Part shown: piece after piece, positions 34,466 through 64,000 of the stretch | Numbering within the stretch: the first letter of the stretch is position 1 | Layout of the letters: every line of letters starts with the position of its first letter | Origin: Aplysia californica | Taxonomy: Eukaryota > Mollusca > Gastropoda > Aplysiida > Aplysiidae | Length of the DNA stretch: 64,000 bases | NCBI RefSeq assembly: GCF_000002075.1 | Contig: NW_004797788.1 | Coordinates: 323,248-387,247 of the forward strand | Direction of reading: 5' to 3' | Notes under the pieces: model-generated | Told to the model about the DNA's origin: nothing | What the model saw: only the letters and a program-made list of their open reading frames with translations | Databases searched by the model: none | Program-made: the position numbers and the translations under genes

Positions 34466-37203
34466 TGAGTGCGTGTACGTGCATTACTTTTCTTTTTCGC
34501 AGTGGCTATTTTTACGGCGAGCCGTAAAGATAGCCTCCCAGTGAGTCCCAGGCTATTTTCCCTACTCCGCCTCTCATGTACGCGACATGCCTCAATGTAT
34601 TAGATCTAGGCCTATAGGGGTTGTTCAAAATATAAACTTACACCTCAGAGGGGAAAGGGTGTCTTTGGCTTCTGTAAGAAAAGTGTAAGATTGGGTGGGG
34701 AGGTTAACCAAATATGACACTTCTGTGAGATGAACGTATTGCTCATGACTGGGAAGAAAAGGTAAAAGAAAAAGTGGATAAATGCCAGTAACAAGTCCCA
34801 GATCTGCATGATCACTGCAGATCCCAATTGTTTTTTGTTTTTTTTTAGGGGAGGGGGGGGGGGGGGTACAAATAATTTTGAAATTATGATGAAAATTCTG
34901 TTGGTGGATATAATCTAATTTCTTAATGTTTCTTCGTAACTTTGCAACTGTTTTGTTGATCTTTTAGTGTCTTGATGTCTTTTATTTGTAAGGCACGTAC
35001 CTATTGCATTGACAACAATCTCAATTCAATGTCTTCCACATATGCGTTTCTTTTTAGTCCATATGGTTTGATTAAATTGTATTAACTGAAATGATATTTT
35101 TTTTTACAAGTTAGTTAAAAAAAGCCACGTATAGTACAGGTATCTATAAAATAATAATGGAAGTTGAAGATCGGAAAAAGTACTAATATTAAATTGGTGT
35201 AGGTGGGGGTTGGAGACAAATGGGAGAAAAGTGGTATTGGGTTTTGTGTTTTAAAAAAGTCCCCAAAAGTGTAAGATTATATTTGAACAGCCCCATAGGT
35301 TTTCCATTTCCCCCTCTTCACCGTCATTCTATTCTCTTCTTCATCTTCCTTCTCCCTTCCTCCACCACCACTTCTTCCTTCTTCTCCCCACCATCATCAT
35401 TCACCCTCTCTTTATCATCACCACCACCACCACCTCCTCGTCACTATCATTACCATCATCACTGCCACTGCCAGCATCATCATCTCATTCACTGACATCA
35501 CTACATGTACCACACCCACAAGAAGAGCGGCCATTTTGAAGTTAACACTTTTCGCCTTGAGAATGCCTTTAAAATGTTCCTCCTTCCTTATAATTTGCAC
35601 TGAGCAAATTTTTGATAGAGGTGTAAAATTTTTTTTGTGTGTGTTCACAATGATTAATTTAATTATTGTGATGAAATTTCAGGGTACAGGAACACATATA
35701 TATATTTTTTTACATTCAAATATCAAAATTTTGCTCAGTACGATTGACCATAGTATCTGTATCTACCATTCCACCAATTTTCATGCAATTTTGTTCGAGA
35801 GTAAGAAGCCTTCGGTTTTAAAAAATTATTGTTTGTTTTGCATGTTGGTGCTGTTTCCATTCCATGGCAACTTTCATATTTTCCGACTTATCAAAATTTA
35901 CTTTCTTCATTATTTCTTATGCCCGTATAATTTTTTTTCCTAAATATGAATCGGAAAAAGAATCACCCTTGGGGTGAGCTTTTCCCCGTAAAGATGGACA
36001 GTAATAATATGAGCACATCAGAAACAAAACACAAAAACTTAAAAAATGCGATCTATTTTATTATTTGAAAGAATCCCACAACAACAAGGTCCTAGTAAAG
36101 AACATAAAAACATTGAATTGTTTAAGTCCAGAATAAAGACTATAATTAAGATAATACTAATAATAATGGACATTTAATTATAGTGCCTTACTCTCGGTTT
36201 TAACCAGCTCAAAGTATGTTACATTAGTTTGGTCATTTAGTAAAATGTAGTAGTAAAATGTGTAAAATAACAAATAAGGTAGTAGCCTACAAGGCCTACA
36301 AGCCAAGACGGAATTTATAAGACTGAAAAACGTGTTCTACGTCATCAGTTTGTGACCGCCGTAAAAAGAACATTTTCAGTTATTACAATTTAATCAAACC
36401 ATACGAACTAGAAAGAACGCATATGTGGAAGACATTGAGACTGTTGTCAATGCAATAGGTACGCGCCTTACAAATAAAAGACATCAAGACACTAAAAGAT
36501 CAACAAAACAGTTGCAAGGTTACAAAGAAACATTAAGAAATTAGATGTCCACCTGCAGAATTTTCATCATAATTTCAAAATTATTTGTAACCCCCCCCCC
36601 CCCTCTCAAAAAAACAAAACAACAACAACGGGGATCTGCAGTGATCATGCAGATCTGGGTCTTGTTACTGGCATTTATCCACTTTTTCTTTTACCTTTTC
36701 TTCCCAGTCATGAGCAAAACGTTCATCTCACCTCCCCACCCAATCTTGAGCAAAACGTTCATCTCACCTCCCCACCCAATCTTCCACTTTTCTCACAGAA
36801 GCCAAAGACACCCTTTCCCCACTGAGGTGTAAGTTTATATTTTGAACGGCCCCTATAGGCCTAGATCTAATACATTGAGGCATGTCGTGTACATGATAGC
36901 CTGGGACTCACTGGGAGGCTATCTTTACGGCACGCCGTAAAAATAGCCTGGGAGGCTATCTTTACGGCTCGCCGTAAAAATAGCCACTGCGTTTCTTTTT
37001 TCTTTTTAAATTGATTTTTTGTAACAGACTCACACTGTAGCAATTAATGCTGCATTTATTGTCACAGAGTCACTCTGTTGCAATTAACACAGTGTTAGTC
37101 GCCGCGTTAGTTGTCACAGTGTCGCTGTCGTAATCAACTAGAAAACTTACCGTGTCCCACCAACATTGAGGTGAACTATCTCCGAAGGTGACGAGTCATC
37201 CAT
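16728..37203 (-). CDS. KCTD3: KCTD3/SHKBP1-family protein: BTB/T1 plus WD-like propeller
   Basis: Vertebrate KCTD3 binds and regulates HCN3 channels; SHKBP1 binds the adaptor CIN85 and affects EGFR turnover. I assembled 20 in-phase GT-AG coding exons, 728 aa (human SHKBP1 707, KCTD3 815). In transcript order: 37203-37151, 31591-31538, 31174-31129, 30525-30452, 30192-30134, 29761-29681, 29315-29192, 28824-28667, 28004-27914, 26931-26738, 26419-26304, 25135-25048, 23910-23794, 22935-22765, 21820-21665, 20066-19970, 19579-19447, 18993-18945, 18468-18230, 16814-16728. Residues 8-100 form the BTB/T1 fold ([36 protein letters not shown]). Residues 120-215 are Ser/Arg-rich. About 225-620 is the propeller, with signatures [37 protein letters not shown] and [11 protein letters not shown]. 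The tail contains [18 protein letters not shown], closer to KCTD3 as I recall it; no PxxxPR CIN85-binding motif is visible. The ATG has a short in-frame lead into BTB. It could be a single pre-duplication orthologue of both vertebrate genes. Confidence 0.93.
16825..16980 (-). mobile_element. SINE-2 abutting the last-exon 3' splice site
   Basis: In transcript orientation the tail reads CTTACTAAAACTAAAACT and is followed by ATCTTTTCAG, the acceptor of the final KCTD exon (first base 16814). The family's TACTAAA motif thus falls in branch-point position. The head (GGTGTGGGTGGTTGGCGGGT) lies at 16980. The copy is sense to the gene. Confidence 0.75.
17203..18215. mobile_element. non-autonomous DNA transposon T7, copy A, with its target duplication
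   Basis: The element proper is 17210-18208 (999 bp). It starts TAGGTAGCGTAAACACGG and ends TTTCTGGTACCTA, giving a 6 bp inverted terminus TAGGTA. It is flanked by a perfect 7 bp direct repeat CTTTCTT (17203-17209 and 18209-18215). The first 600 bp are GC-rich, the rest AT-rich. It lies in the last intron of the KCTD gene; its right target repeat stops 8 bp short of the GTAAGT donor of exon 19. Target size and ends fit a P-like or hAT-like element, not resolved. Confidence 0.75.
20131..21285 (-). mobile_element. SINE-2 split by a transposon
   Basis: The tail part lies at 20131-20161 (AGTTTTAACAAGAGTTTTAA) and the remainder at 21166-21285 (TGAAAATTGGAGGTGTTACT, GATGTTCGATGAAAGGCAGC). The 1.0 kb T7 copy B separates them with a near-perfect 7 bp duplication. 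Sense to the host gene; the tail ends about 63 bp before the exon 16 acceptor. Confidence 0.7.
20155..21172. mobile_element. non-autonomous DNA transposon T7, copy B, nested in SINE-2
   Basis: The element proper is 20162-21165 (1004 bp), with the same TAGGTAGCG and GGTACCTA ends as copy A. The flanks are CTTACAA (20155-20161) and CTTACGA (21166-21172), a 7 bp target duplication with one later change. Over the first 424 bp it differs from copy A at roughly 25 positions (about 94% identity), mostly transitions. Same orientation as copy A and same host gene. Confidence 0.8.
22565..22712 (-). mobile_element. SINE-2 copy in KCTD intron 14
   Basis: Shows AAGGTCATATAAGTGCCGAA, TTACAAGAGAGTAACAAACA and the head CTGCCAACCACCCACAATAA (on +). 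The tail is truncated. Sense to the gene; its head is about 50 bp after the exon 14 donor. Confidence 0.7.
23539..23706. mobile_element. M1 MITE copy
   Basis: ATGGCCACTTGCCCAAGACA at one end and GGGTGGTCATCTTGGACAGG at the other form the family's inverted subterminal repeat. TGACACTGTCCATG and GGACCACTTTTATCTTGACA match the copy at 54276-54447 in reverse. Confidence 0.6.
24621..24956 (-). mobile_element. SINE-1, nearly full length
   Basis: A reverse copy of 11733-12078: (ATT)n tail, CTCTATGCGCTTTACACTAT, GGACACAACGTCGGGCCCTT, then the B box GGATTCGAACCCACGACC and most of the A box. The outermost head bases are missing or altered. Sense to the KCTD gene, within an intron. Confidence 0.85.
25339..25510 (-). 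mobile_element. SINE-2 copy in KCTD intron 11
   Basis: GGTATTACGGCGCACGCAAC, AAGGTCATATGAGCGCCAAA and the head GCACCCGCCAACCACTCACA give a near-complete copy. The 3' domain is the least decayed of the intronic copies. Sense to the gene. Confidence 0.75.
31649..31850. mobile_element. M1 MITE copy, one end decayed
   Basis: Begins GCAGTCGAACCTGTCATGAA followed by GGCCACCTATACAAGCAGCT, the left terminus of M1. The right end shows only ACCTGTCTAAAAACGACCAC. A C-run interrupts the middle. Confidence 0.5.
32690..32845. repeat. hairpin element enclosing short telomere-like repeats
   Basis: GGAGTTCCGCAGAGGG (32691) is inverted as CCCTCTGCGGAATTCC (32830), with one mismatch. The loop of about 115 bp holds TTAGGGTTAGGGTTAGG (32753-32769) and a decayed continuation. 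Three perfect TTAGGG-type units are too few to call a former telomere. Confidence 0.6.
33579..33706. repeat. (TG)n-rich microsatellite
   Basis: Interrupted TG repeats. The ORFs on both strands here are purely the repeat translated. Confidence 0.9.
34405..34472. repeat. (TG)n microsatellite
   Basis: TG repeat with a central perfect run of about 34 bp, just outside the left arm of the fold-back element. Confidence 0.9.
34498..36991. mobile_element. fold-back element with arms of about 0.6 kb
   Basis: The left arm 34498-35090 and right arm 36375-36991 are inverted copies. Both begin CGCAGTGGCTATTTTTACGG at the outside and end near TATGGTTTGATTAAATTGTA at the inside. Within each arm GGCTATTTTTACGGC and GCCGTAAAGATAGCC form a palindrome, which is doubled in the right arm. 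A 36 bp tandem duplication (36712-36783) is also specific to the right arm. The spacer of about 1.3 kb has CT-, CAT- and CCA-rich simple sequence and no recognisable protein. Long inverted ends without a transposase suggest a non-autonomous fold-back transposon. Confidence 0.75.
35300..35490. repeat. pyrimidine-rich simple sequence (CTT, CAT and CCA units)
   Basis: Low-complexity tract in the spacer of the fold-back element. The open frames through it are Ser/Pro/His repeats without other support. Confidence 0.8.
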
Positions 37204-37934
37204 ATTGGATCAACGGTATTTTACTTTAAGGCTAAGGGAAGCCTATTTCAGAAGTTAGCCAAACACAATTTTAACGTAATAAAGCAAGGCGGAAAAATGA
37301 GAAACAGCTCCTTGAGACCAGTTGAGTCAGCCTTGGCCCAGCTACGTAAGCAACTGCAACATCTTTTACTTTTTAAGTTGTTAGAGCCTCGGTAGACACA
37401 CACGGGCAAGATATCTGGTCCCAGATCTACATTAGACCTCGAAATTGCCAATTATACACTAGACTCTGTCCTCACGACCAGGCGATACCGGCCCAATACT
37501 TGACAAGGAATAGATCAATTTCATGTGTGTCTGTCTGTCCACTGTCCGTGTCAGTCAGTGTCGATCGACCTCACTCCTCTGGCCTCTGACTGATGATCTC
37601 AGATCTGATCCGAAATCTGAAGTTGGTTGGGTGGGTTGGCTCCCTTTGATGTGTTCTTGCTGATACTAAATTTAGCATTCTAAATTTAGACTTTTTCGCT
37701 TCCCACCAAAGAGACTATAGATAGAAAGTATTAGAAGAGGCGAAGACTCACAAATGTTCTTTATAAATAATGAATATGCATTTTGGTAAATTCAGATTAA
37801 AAAGTACCTTACCTCAAAGAAATTAAAAATGTGTAAATATTGGTTGGGTCATAATAATTTTAGGTGATAACAGCTGCAGTGTTCATGAAGGGGGAGCCAC
37901 TCGGAGTATCCGATAATTGGGAAACGTAAACAAA
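37204..37934. promoter_or_regulatory. head-to-head intergenic region, candidate bidirectional promoter
   Basis: Only 731 bp separate the start codon of the KCTD gene (- strand) from that of the MIPOL1-like gene (+ strand). Both 5' UTRs and both core promoters must fit here unless upstream non-coding exons exist. I see no clear TATA box at a position that would decide a start. Divergent pairs this close often share a promoter; here that is inference from layout. Confidence 0.55.
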
Positions 37935-58951
<21,017 letters not shown>

Positions 58952-61756
58952 TGGATATCTTCTTGGCTGGTGACTAAAGCCAGGTGCTACAGCTTGGCTA
59001 CAGATTTACAGATGTCAGAACCATGCTGCTGATCTCAAGTGATTTGACAGGGATTGTTGTTTCTGTCTTTGTTATAATGCATTCCTCCAGCTTTGTGCTT
59101 TCTATTTTAAAACACAATATTTTTTCTATTGTGCATGTAATACTGCTTTATAAAACTTCATATGTTCAGAAACAAAGTGTCACTGGTCTGGCACAGAATT
59201 CTCCAGGATTAGGACTAGGAGGTGTATTTTATAGAGGGCAAATGAACTTGATCAGAGCAATAAGAAGGACTGTTGTACATTTACTCAATTTTGCCAAATG
59301 ATATGGATAGCAGATTTGAGTATTCCTGTCAAATCTGAACAGCAGGGGTAATATTTATGTGTATCTTTGTGTGAACCCTTATGCTCTTGCAAATGAGTGT
59401 ATATGTGTCAAACCAGAGAACTTGGTAATGATCACGCCTTACCTCTATCTCAGAGGAGGTTAAATCCACTATGCCGGGGCCTTCTTTTGGTATGAAATCC
59501 AAAATTGACGTACATGTCACTAAATTGGCCATTAAATCAAGACAAGTGAACCTATTTTGATAGTTGTTCATCTAATGAATGAACTCCTGGTAAAAGAAAC
59601 CTGTTTATGGAAGTCATTGTAAAGGAATGTGCCTACGCTGCTGCCAGTGCCTCTCGTCACTTTGGTTCCGACCAGTGAGCTGCTGAAAGTGGTTTGCCGG
59701 AGATTATAAGGAGTTAAAATGCTCCTCGTGGTTTTGAAGGACCAATAGAAATTGGTCTCCTCAGGAAGTGATTGTTGTGTCTATCTGTTTGATAATAGTA
59801 CATTTTGAATGAAAAGATTTGATGTTGATTATGAATTGTAATTGTAATTATAGACTGCAGGGTTCTCCTTTTGTCTGCCTTTTGTCATACTATGTTAGGC
59901 GTCTCTCTGGTGGGCTTCTCTTTTAAAAAGCTCTTCAAGTCTTTGACTATGATTGTGTTGTCAGAATAAAGTTCAGACCACTTGGGGAGTGCGTATGTGT
60001 GTACATATGCATGTGTACACAAACGGCATATTTGTACCTGTGTTCTGGAGTTGTTAAAATTGTTTTGTTTCAGAGATCTTAGCATCCAGTTTTACATTCA
60101 GTTGTGTGCTGTTCATTATCTGTATAGATATTTGGTTCCTAATGCACTGCTAAATGTATGATCTGCTGAATTTTGAAAGTAGGCATTGATCTGTCTAGAA
60201 GCATCACTGAGAGATGCCGTGAGAAGCTTTTATTTTATTAAAGATGAAATAAGCTGATCTTGGTGTTATTATAGGAATGTAGTGGCAGGTTGAAAGTCAC
60301 CATGGTTTTAGTCAGTTATAATTTATGTCACGGAGAATGTTGTGCTTCAACAGTGTTATAAACTCAGTCTCATGCGATTATCATTTTCTCCCAATTGTAT
60401 GGTTTTTAACACTGGGAGTACCTTACTTCACTAGCTTTGATCATTGTTTCATCACAATGCTTTCAGCAATATAAAAATGAGACAACTGATTGTTTTCAAT
60501 TTGTGATAAGAGTACTTAAGATGTTTTTGTGATTCATGATTGCTGTAACCTGTTAAGTTCTGTCCCTGTGAGCCTACAGGGCCCCTTGCCCAGATTTCCT
60601 AAGGGGTAATTGCTAGTTTTATGGATTCAGTTGAATAGACGCATAGGTGTAACCGATGCTGAGTTATGCTCTCAGGTTGGTGGGACTAGAAAGAATGAAT
60701 AGGACATGTAGGGGTTGAATAAGGAGAGGAGCACTGTAGAGGTTTTTAGTCTTGTTCGGGGATTGGAGATATTTATTCTGGGTGGTTGGAGGATGCCACT
60801 GGTAGGTTCTTCTTCTTTTCTCTGTTGTTTTTGTCCGTCTTTCTTACTTTTTCCCTACACTTGATGACTGTTGCTTTCTCAGTGTGCCTCTCTTTACTCG
60901 AACAAAAAAACAAGTAGATTTGATCACGCCGTATTAGCTGTACGTTTGCTTAGAAATATTTTTGTTTGCCAAATACTTGTGTATGATGTTCCAGCAGAAT
61001 GTAAAACTTAATATTTTTATCTGTGTTGAGAAATGTAGTTTGACAATATCAAGTTGTTATTACTGCTACATAAAAGTACACAGTTTTGCTTTGAGTAAAG
61101 CACATTACCGTACGGCAGTCTTTGAGTGCTAACAAAGAACTGCAGAGACAAACAGGAACAAGAGATTGAAAGCTACAAAGGACATGATGCCATTTTTTTA
61201 CAGATAAAAATAAAGATATATTTCATATTTGGTTGCCTTAACTCTCTTGTTGGAGGTCACTGGCGATAAAAGGTGTTTATGAGGACTGTGTATTCCTCAG
61301 TTTTAAGAGAAACGATATTATCTTTGTACTGATTTTATTGTAAGCATTTCTATTCTCGTGTGCCTTAACCTGTCTTGCATTTAGATCACTACTATTTTGT
61401 ATCTGCTTGTATTATGTCTGTGAAAAGGTACTATTTTTGCCTATGAAGTAAGACGATTGACCACAGGCTTGGCTTATCCAAGGAAGATTCAGGTATGAAT
61501 GGGGTTCAGAAGCATTGTGTCAGGCAGGGTATTATGCTTGTGGGTTGTTGTTTTTTTAGTTAGATAAAGTAGCTTATTATTTAAAGTACATATCTGTGAA
61601 ACAGTGTGAAGTCAGCAATGTGTATATGTGATTATGTTGAATGGCTAATCTGAACTCATTTATGGTAAATGATTTCTCAAACGTTTGAAGAAAAAAAAAG
61701 ATATTTTGAGTGTACCACAGATAGTTATGAATGCAGGATTGGCAGAGATAGGAACA

Positions 61757-62050
61757 GATCATCATCATCATCGTCATAAACATAAACAGCGTTATCATCA
61801 TCAGATCATATGTTGTATAGTAAAATGAAAAAAAGGCCTTGAATATTGACACTTTATTACTAAAAATATCTGTATAAATTTTAGATCATCATCGTCATCG
61901 TCATCATCAGTGTCATCATTTACATCATTGTCATAGATGTAATCAGCCTTTTCATTATCATAATATGTTATATCATAACGTGAGAAAAAGGCTCTTGAAT
62001 ATGGACAATTTATTACAAAAAATATGCATCTCTATTTTAAATCGTCATCG
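61757..62050. repeat. tandem duplication with (ATC)n tracts
   Basis: Two units of about 140-155 bp, each with a CATCATCGTCAT-type run, then AAAAAGGC with CTTGAATATTGACA or CTTGAATATGGACA, then ATTAC and AAAAATAT. Divergence shows the duplication is not recent. Confidence 0.65.
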
Positions 62051-62469
62051 TGATTGAAATCTCCACCATCTTATAGACTTCGGCTTTCTTGAATCCGGAA
62101 GACTTTTCCTGTTTATTTCCTGCCCCTTTTAGTTTTGTTATCTGAGTATTCTGTGTTGATGACTACTGGCTGCAATATTATGTGATATCAAATATAAGTT
62201 TACACTTTTTTGTGATACAATTGTTTTACTTCGTAATTATGTCTATAAATCCTTTGCGCATATTATGTTATCATTTGGCCTTTATTTTTTTGTATTCTGT
62301 AGTTTGATACAACTAAGTTCATATATGATGTATTCTATTTGCTTGCAAAGTTATGAATACCATATTTAGTATCCTGTACACAGTTCATGCTTCTTGGTAG
62401 TAAGCCTCTTTATATGTCCCATCACTGTCACAGTAGATTGACTGTAAGTGGATTCTGATTTGGAAGAAA

Positions 62470-62475
62470 AATAAA
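62470..62475 (+). terminator. poly(A) signal of the MIPOL1-like gene
   Basis: AATAAA, about 3.5 kb after the stop, followed by GT/T-rich sequence around 62520-62550. This is the last such signal before the intergenic SINEs. Confidence 0.55.
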
Positions 62476-62583
62476 TTGATCTTTATGTAAGCGAAGGATA
62501 CTGTGTCTCCTATAAAAATCTGGTGTTGCTGACTTTTCAGTGATTTTTAATTGTTGATACTTGGTGTCCAGTAGGTATTGTTT

Positions 62584-62746
62584 GTGGGTGATTTGGTGGG
62601 TGCTCTGATGTGGTTTGCTCCTTTTTTCCTATCGAACAACTATCATCCTTATGGTCTCTCCTTTTTTGTGGCTTTTTTTCTGTTTGTTAATCTCTTGTGA
62701 CATCTCTAATCTTTTGCACTTGCTATAAAATACTTACTAAAAAAAA
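62584..62746 (+). mobile_element. SINE-2 copy
   Basis: GTGGGTGATTTGGTGGGTGC, TGATGTGGTTTGCTCC, TATCATCCTTATGG and a TACTTACTAAAAAAAACAAC tail. The 3' domain is partly deleted. Confidence 0.7.
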
Positions 62747-63310
62747 CAACACCCCCCCCTCAACAAATACTTATTGTTTCTCTGCCACGATCTGATTCCA
62801 TATAAGGTTGCATAACAATATCTTCTTGGTCAACACAAACTTCAGTGGGCAATATTTTGTTTGATCATTTTTGTCAATTTTTCCCCCCTTTTGTTCCAGG
62901 CATCATTTTATTGTTGTATCAAGCTCTAAAGTTTCTGGTCGTCTGTTGTGGAGGGAAATGTGTCTTCAGCGTTAGCAAAAGTGTAACTCAAAGCTGTGTT
63001 TCTGTATTGTCCCTACCCCATTTTCTTTCCACTAAACAAAAACTGTTTACATTATGTAGTAAACATACAGAGTGCAAATAGATGGAAGATACTACAGGCA
63101 GGCTGGTCATACCTCTATTTCCTTCTATTGTTTCGGTCTACCAGTCTTACATTTACCTTGCTCTAAACGGCGATTATTGCGTTGATGTTGTTCTGTTGTC
63201 TCGAAACTGTTCAGAGGAAATAATAGTACAGGATGACGATGACATGAACAGTGAAGATTAACAGAACACTTATCTCAGACGTGAGACGAACAGATGCACA
63301 GCCTACAGTC

Positions 63311-63311
<1 letters not shown>

Positions 63312-63375
<64 letters not shown>
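63312..63375. repeat. (AT)n microsatellite
   Basis: A perfect AT run of about 64 bp, prone to cruciform formation and length change. Confidence 0.95.
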
Positions 63376-63377
<2 letters not shown>

Positions 63378-63556
63378 AATATGGTAAATCGCGCAAATTA
63401 GTGGAAAAGCCTGAGACTCAGTGCTAAAGAAAGATGTGTGTATAGATGACGCCCCTAACTTCTGATAAGATTTTATTTTGACAGTTTCTTTCTAATTGTC
63501 CTTATCTTTTCACCTGAAGATAGACATTTTAACTTTTACAAAAATTGTAAAGATAA

Positions 63557-64000
63557 AAGGGGGGCTCTCGTGGCCTAGAGGTTAAGGTGTTCGCCTTTCA
63601 TTCAATAGGTCCCGGGTTCGAATCCAGACAGAGACGGGAAATTTTCTTCTTTAAAATGTTCTCCTTTCACATCCTTTCCTGCTCTTTAACAATGTTCTGT
63701 TATCTGCTGTCTGTTGGCTTCTTCTTCCTGCTGTCTTTCAGCCACACCCCTGATCTTATGGTAGGAAAGATCTGCACCTCGCCTTCTCGGACAAGGCCAA
63801 AAAAATATCGGAGGTCCCGTGTGCAAGTTGCGCACGTTAAAGATGCTTTGGTGGTCCAAAATCGATAAGAGAAGGCTTCGGCCGCTACCTGGGCAAAATT
63901 CAAAATTTCCTACAAACTACCAACTGAAAAATATGTTTGGTGTGTCCCCCGCGCTCATATAACCGTATGCAGTTGCGTGCGCCTTAAAACACTTACCAAA
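63557..64000 (+). mobile_element. long tRNA-derived SINE carrying the SINE-2 3' domain
   Basis: The head GGGCTCTCGTGGCCTAGAGG with GGTTCGAATCC is tRNA-like. The middle (CGGAGGTCCCGTGTGCAAGT, TGCGCACGTTAAAGATGC) resembles a core common in molluscan SINEs as I recall them. The end, GCGCTCATATAACCGTATGC and CGTGCGCCTTAAAACACTTA, is the SINE-2 3' domain. It runs to the window edge. It suggests SINE-2 copies are relatives or derivatives that share this tail. Confidence 0.75.

Larger units (their letters stand above)
31592..37150 (-). other. intron 1 of the KCTD gene (5.6 kb)
   Basis: Separates the exon carrying the ATG and first 17 codons from the rest. It holds an M1 copy, a small hairpin with telomere-like repeats (32690-32845), TG tracts, a distant inverted pair (33105-33162 and 37043-37136) and the large fold-back element (34498-36991). 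No coding sequence is recognised in it. Confidence 0.7.
58952..62490 (+). other. 3' UTR of the MIPOL1-like gene
   Basis: T-rich, no further coding sequence, about 3.5 kb. AATAAA signals at 61209 and 62470; the latter is followed by a GT-rich stretch and then a SINE-2, and composition changes there. Contains a duplicated ATC/GTC-rich unit (61757-62050). Confidence 0.65.
62491..63556. other. intergenic region
   Basis: Contains a SINE-2 (62584-62746) and an (AT)n tract (63312-63375). Otherwise no gene or signal is recognised. Confidence 0.5.

Noticed and set aside
35536-35943. 135-codon ORF inside the fold-back element as its transposase
   Set aside because: Composition is that of AT-rich non-coding DNA (Phe/Ile/Leu-rich), with no motif and no catalytic signature.

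Overview
This is animal nuclear DNA, most likely from a mollusc and probably a gastropod. The genes have many short exons with GT-AG introns. The encoded proteins match bilaterian families: spastizin, KCTD3/SHKBP1 and MIPOL1. Introns and UTRs are crowded with tRNA-derived SINEs, short inverted-repeat transposons and microsatellites. The mollusc assignment is inference from repeat style; bilaterian animal is firm. There are no bacterial genes, operons or CRISPR arrays, and I saw no retroviral or LTR element.

Layout: (1) 1-3922, + strand: the last three coding exons of a ZFYVE26 (spastizin) homologue, followed by a T-rich 3' UTR or intergenic stretch to about 12.4 kb. (2) 16728-37203, - strand: a complete KCTD3/SHKBP1-family gene of 20 coding exons (728 aa, N-terminal BTB/T1 domain then a WD-like propeller). 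Its A-rich (T-rich on the - strand) 3' flank meets the spastizin 3' flank tail to tail at about 12.4-13.1 kb. (3) 37204-37934: a 731 bp head-to-head intergenic region, a candidate bidirectional promoter. (4) 37935-58951, + strand: a complete MIPOL1-like coiled-coil gene of 13-14 coding exons (739 or 759 aa), with a 3' UTR to an AATAAA at 62470. (5) 62.5-64 kb: intergenic SINEs and an (AT)n tract.

The three proteins have no evident joint pathway: spastizin acts in lysosome and autophagy trafficking, KCTD3/SHKBP1 as a BTB adaptor, MIPOL1 as a coiled-coil protein. The window is a conserved-gene neighbourhood rather than a functional cluster.

The most interesting material is in the repeats. A recurrent SINE, here called SINE-2, has a tail ending TTACTAAAACTAAAA. 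In introns it lies almost always in the host gene's sense orientation, and in two unrelated genes its tail sits 7-9 bases before a 3' splice site, where TACTAAA could act as the branch point. Two 1.0 kb copies of an unclassified DNA transposon with 7 bp target duplications lie in one gene, one nested inside a SINE-2. Two loci each hold a pair of TTAA-bounded elements sharing one TTAA. Intron 1 of the KCTD gene holds a 2.5 kb fold-back element with arms of about 0.6 kb.
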